In this document: positions 60,313-64,000 of the stretch, piece by piece
Layout: the number at the start of each line of letters is the position of its first letter
How positions within the stretch are numbered: position 1 is the first letter of the stretch
From: Stomorhina lunata
Taxonomy: Eukaryota > Arthropoda > Insecta > Diptera > Rhiniidae
Reading direction: 5' to 3'
Assembly (NCBI GenBank): GCA_933228675.1
Contig: OW121743.1
Span: 67,933,708-67,997,707 of the forward strand
Length of the DNA: 64,000 nt
Notes under the pieces: generated by a model
Seen by the model: the letters and a program-made list of their open reading frames with translations, nothing else
Databases searched by the model: none
What the model was told of the DNA's origin: nothing
Position numbers and translations under genes: made by a program

Positions 60313-61093
60313 CGCCACGATAAAACCTTAACGATAAGATATAGCTCAATCAAATTTGGCATAAATATTCTTTATTTCTTGAAAAATTTTGGTATTGAAA
60401 TTGGGCAAAATCGGTTAACATTTCACCATAGCTCACATATAACCTCGCCTAGGCTAATCGCTTATTTGCTAATAAATAACAAACTATCTATAATAGATAT
60501 GATGATAAATATAGAAGTTTTATATAGAGGTTTTACATAAGCACTAGGCAGCATATAAAATTTCATCGAAATCGGTTCAGATTTAACCATAGCTCCCATA
60601 CAAAAAACATACGGAAACAGCCTAAATTCCACCTAAAATATAGTAAAATGCCAATAAATCTACAATTATAACAGATAAAACTACCAAATTTTGCAAAAGG
60701 AAGCCTTTTTTCAGCCAGTGTGCAAAATTTTATTACAATCGGTCACCATTTGACTATAGCTCCCATATAAAAAACTTACGGAAACACAAAAATGCAAAAA
60801 GAAAAAGGGGTTTATGTCCATCTGTTCGTCGGAGAAAAGCGCGATAGCTCCTTAACTACAAGAGCTAAAAAGACAAAATTGTGCAAAAGTATTTTTGATA
60901 TGCTATAGAATTTGTGTGCCGAAAATGGGCAAAATCGGTTCACATTAACTATACTACTGCAACCGAATTTAGTCCAAATATTTTACCAACAATACCACAT
61001 TTGGTCAACATTTTGAATTTGCTGCACTCTAGTACAATTTGATGGTGGGTATATAAGATTCGTCACAGCCGAATATAACACTCTTACTTTTTA
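60313..61093 (+). mobile_element. Short (CTGT)n element, copy 3 (most complete)
   Basis: Follows the microsatellite: CCACGATAAAACCTTAACGA, CCTCGCCTAGGCTAATCGCT, AACCATAGCTCCCATACAAA, GATGGTGGGTATATAAGATT, and ends with CACAGCCGAATATAACACTC. It contains internal tandem sub-repeats built around ATCGGTTxACATTTxACCATAGCTCCCATA. Non-coding. Confidence 0.7.
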
Positions 61094-62199
61094 ATTTATT
61101 AAGAAGTTTTCGAAAATGTAAAAACCTTTTGGATCGGATTTGCGAAAGTTATACGGACACAAAGGTTTAACATACCCGAGGAGGGCAGCTTTAGTTCACT
61201 GTGCTACCGATAGAGACATTCTTTAACATTGGTCTAAACCAATGTTTTGTATTTTGCTAACCCTAGGTGTAGCAAAATATATTATTCTATCTTTAAAGGG
61301 CTTAAGCATGTTTTTCTTTAACACATCAGTATAGCCTAGCATGTCTATTGAATCTTAAGCTAAGAAAATTCAACAGGTTTTGTGGTGATACAATTAATAT
61401 CCTTTTACAAAGCTACCGGCTTTCTTTTACACGATTTTATAAACAAATTATTAATTTATCACTTAAGTTAATATATTTAAATATCGATCATTTAAATACC
61501 TCTCAGCTATAACTGTCACCATTACTTTAATAATTTTAAACGACAAATGATATGTTCATAAAGCTTCGTTTTGAAAAAAATCCTAAGTGTCATTTATTGT
61601 CCAAATCACTTAAAATTTTCATAAACTTTAACAATTTATCACTAAATTAAAAGTGAAAATTGCCAAACCATTAATGCATCTAATAGCAAAGCATATCTAA
61701 ATTCCGACGCAATTCGATTAACTGAAAATATTGCCATAATTATTTCGTACTCCTCCCAAATACCAGAAGTTACAAAACATGTTGCGTATTTATGAGCATG
61801 TGAGGAAATGTTTATGAAGAGGGAGTTTTGTTTTACTTTTTCTACTCAAAGTTGGCTTATTATGAAATCCCTGTGTTAAAAGTGTTAACAGGATTGACTG
61901 TAGCTTTGAAATAATTTCCTGTTACGCACTTGTACCTTGTGTGTCTGATGATGAAATGACGGTAATGGTGAGACTTAGATAACGCCCATTAACTAAAATA
62001 CACAAATATATTTACTTATATTTTAAGTACTCTACACGTAAAGGGTGGCATTGATAGTATGTCATTACATTAGTTTTCTATAAAAAGGTTTCAAGGCAAA
62101 AAAAATATATCAATAAACAATAATAAATAAACTAATACTAATACTAATACTCGTTATGATTTTATTCAAATTTTTTGTTCTATTACACAGCACAACAAA
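61094..62199. other. AT-rich sequence, no feature recognised
   Basis: No supported ORF or repeat. Confidence 0.45.
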
Positions 62200-62204
62200 A
62201 TAAA

Positions 62205-63367
62205 AAAAAATTCATGTGCTCTTAAAACCACTATACAATTTTGATGTATCATGACTACCTTTATACAAAAATGGTAAAATTTTTAAATTCTATGGCAAGA
62301 TTTTTTTTTAATTTTTTTTTTTTAAATTGCAATTTTTTTAGATGTTTCTTCAAATAATTAATGATAAATCAAAAACTACTAGTCCGATATTATTAAAACA
62401 AAATCAAAAAAATTAAGATTTATATAGCCTTTAATTCCAATCGGATCAATAATATCGGAGTTATAATAAAAAACTTAAGAAAAAAATATATTTTTTACGT
62501 AAAAATGGCAAAAATTTTCGTTTTAAAAAAAAAGGACATGCAATGGCCAGTGAAAATTGTAATAACTCGAAAACTGTTTAACCGATTTTAAAGGCATGTA
62601 GCTTATTGGAAAAATCATTGCCTTTGCACTAAGAACTAGAATCCACTTTTTTGCAAAAGCGGGAAAAAATAGCTATTTTTAAACGCTATTTTTCAGATTT
62701 GGGGCCTATGCGCTACGTGTTAACGTTGTCCAATTCGACTAAAATTTTGTGGGTGGAAGTTTCTCACCAAATCTCAGAATAATCCGACATGCACCCATTG
62801 AAATTGGAAAATTTATTTTTTTCATACATTTGAAAACCCGCTATAATGCGTATATCAAGCAAAAAACTAAAATTTTGTGAAAATGAGCGAATTCACTAAA
62901 TTGTGAATAAATTCGAAAAATATCAATCGATTTTTATGGTCGATATCTCATTTTATTGCTATTATATGTCGCTATGCGATAAAATAATAAATCTGGAAGT
63001 TTTATGCCGTTTTCAATTTTTCATGATTTTTTTAAAACGAAAATTTTTGACATTTTTACATAAAAAATATATTTTTTTCTCAAGTTTTTTATTATAACTC
63101 CGATACTATTGATCCGATTGAAACGCGATATATAGACGAATTAAAGGCTATGTAAATTTTAATTTTTTTGATTTTATTTTAATAATATCGGACTAGTAGT
63201 TTTTGAGTTATCATTAGTTATTTGAAGAAACGTCTAAAAAAATTGCAATTTAAAAAAAAATTTTTTTTTTTTAAATCTTGCCATAGAATTTAAAAATTTT
63301 ACCATTTTTGTACTAAGGTAGCCATGATACATCAAATGTATATAGTGATTACTCGAACACATTTTTG
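62205..63367. mobile_element. Large foldback (inverted-repeat) element, about 1.16 kb
   Basis: Left arm about 62205-62525 and right arm about 63030-63367 are inverted copies: GATGTATCATGACTACCTTT matches AGGTAGCCATGATACATC; TAGTCCGATATTATTAAAAC matches TTTTAATAATATCGGACTA; ATCGGATCAATAATATCGGA matches TCCGATACTATTGATCCGAT. A central stretch of about 500 bp (62530-63030) is unique. Arms differ by scattered substitutions, so it is older than the LTR element. A 64-codon ORF inside shows no motif. Confidence 0.85.
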
Positions 63368-64000
63368 CTGTTGACCTGTGTTATCTTTGTGCCTATCATA
63401 GGCTTAGGGCATGCCATGGTCGGCTTGGTCGACAATAATACTCAAGAAGTACCTCAAAATAATTTGCGTGTCTTTACTTTACTGTAACATTAAATTGTAC
63501 AACAGTTTTTTGGGGGTCTCAGCATTTGTTGACCATGTCGAAAACTTTAAGTTGCATGTTATATACAATAAGTGACGGTGAAAAAAAGAGATTTCGCAAA
63601 AAAAAAAACTAAGATACTGCCCACATAATTGGCATTTTGAGGTATTCCAACATTTAAAGCCAGCGAAATCAAACATTATTTAGATAATTTAGTTGTAGCT
63701 TTGGATATAGTAAAAGGAAGTTTTACGCAAATCCAAATCATTTGAGATGTTTTATTGTTGTATCGCACTAGATGCTTTGTGGCTGCTACATACAAGACAA
63801 GACATACAATTAAAAAACATACAAAATTTCTCGGTTTTTTTCAATTGCCTATAGATACCGCTGCTGTGATTGTGGCTCATTTTTCTTTACTTTTGTCCAG
63901 TAATTTATTAAACAACAACCGGGAAGTGTCTTCCATTTGGTTTGAAGCGAAAAAAACTAGTAGTGTCATTAATTTTAGTCTGAAGTCTGGTTTTTCTAAA
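63368..64000. other. Unique sequence to window end, nothing recognised
   Basis: No supported ORF or repeat. Confidence 0.4.

Overview
The window is AT-rich eukaryotic DNA, most likely from a cyclorrhaphan fly (perhaps a calyptrate; this is inference). The evidence is (GTCT)n-bearing short interspersed elements like the dipteran mini-me group, R1-like and other insect non-LTR retrotransposon relics, and a Ty3/gypsy-type element whose primer binding site matches the 3' end of insect tRNA-Lys(CUU). Nothing looks bacterial: there are no operons, ribosome binding sites or dense coding.

Only one host gene can be argued for. It lies on the minus strand and spans most of the window. Exon 1 (58322 down to 58124) starts with an ATG and a signal-peptide-like segment and ends at a strong GTAAGT donor in phase 1. 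Exon 2 (13260 down to 12473) follows a pyrimidine-rich acceptor with the complementary phase and ends at TAA. Joined, they would give a 328-residue secreted protein with five N-glycosylation sequons and no domain I recognise. The intron between them would be about 44.9 kb and holds almost everything else from 13.3 to 58.1 kb.

Layout: 0-2.1 kb, degenerate repeats and a 20-bp GGGTACC inverted pair. 2.1-4.9 kb, a (CTGT)n element, then a second short element interrupted by a 5'-truncated LINE with a poly(A) tail. 6.6-8.8 kb, a 29-30 bp satellite mixed with repeat modules carrying two complete type I hammerhead ribozyme motifs, as in Penelope-like elements or retrozymes. 8.95-11.1 kb, a 28-bp satellite. 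11.5-12.3 kb, an R1-like LINE relic. 12.5-13.3 kb, exon 2. 14.0-17.2 kb, a small 31-bp array and an inverted 28-bp array. 17.2-24.9 kb, a complete, apparently intact LTR retrotransposon with matching LTRs, a 4-bp target duplication and a textbook -1 frameshift signal. 26.0-28.9 kb, more of the 28-bp satellite. 30.2-31.7 kb, two tandem short elements. 32.2-35.6 kb, a tandem duplication, LINE pseudogenes, a foldback element and (CTGT)n. 37.2-39.3, 41.1-44.0 and 45.8-48.0 kb, three large satellite arrays (31, 28 and 31 bp). 49.5-54.0 kb, nested short elements and an R1-like LINE 3' end. 54.3-57.25 kb, a 125-bp satellite. 58.1-58.3 kb, exon 1. 59.3-61.1 kb, a 1-kb (CTGT)n tract with its element. 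62.2-63.4 kb, a large foldback element.

Most ORFs in the window are by-products of satellites or microsatellites and are not genes. All assignments come from reading the sequence; no database search was run. Satellite boundaries are good to a few tens of bases, and degenerate element boundaries are looser.
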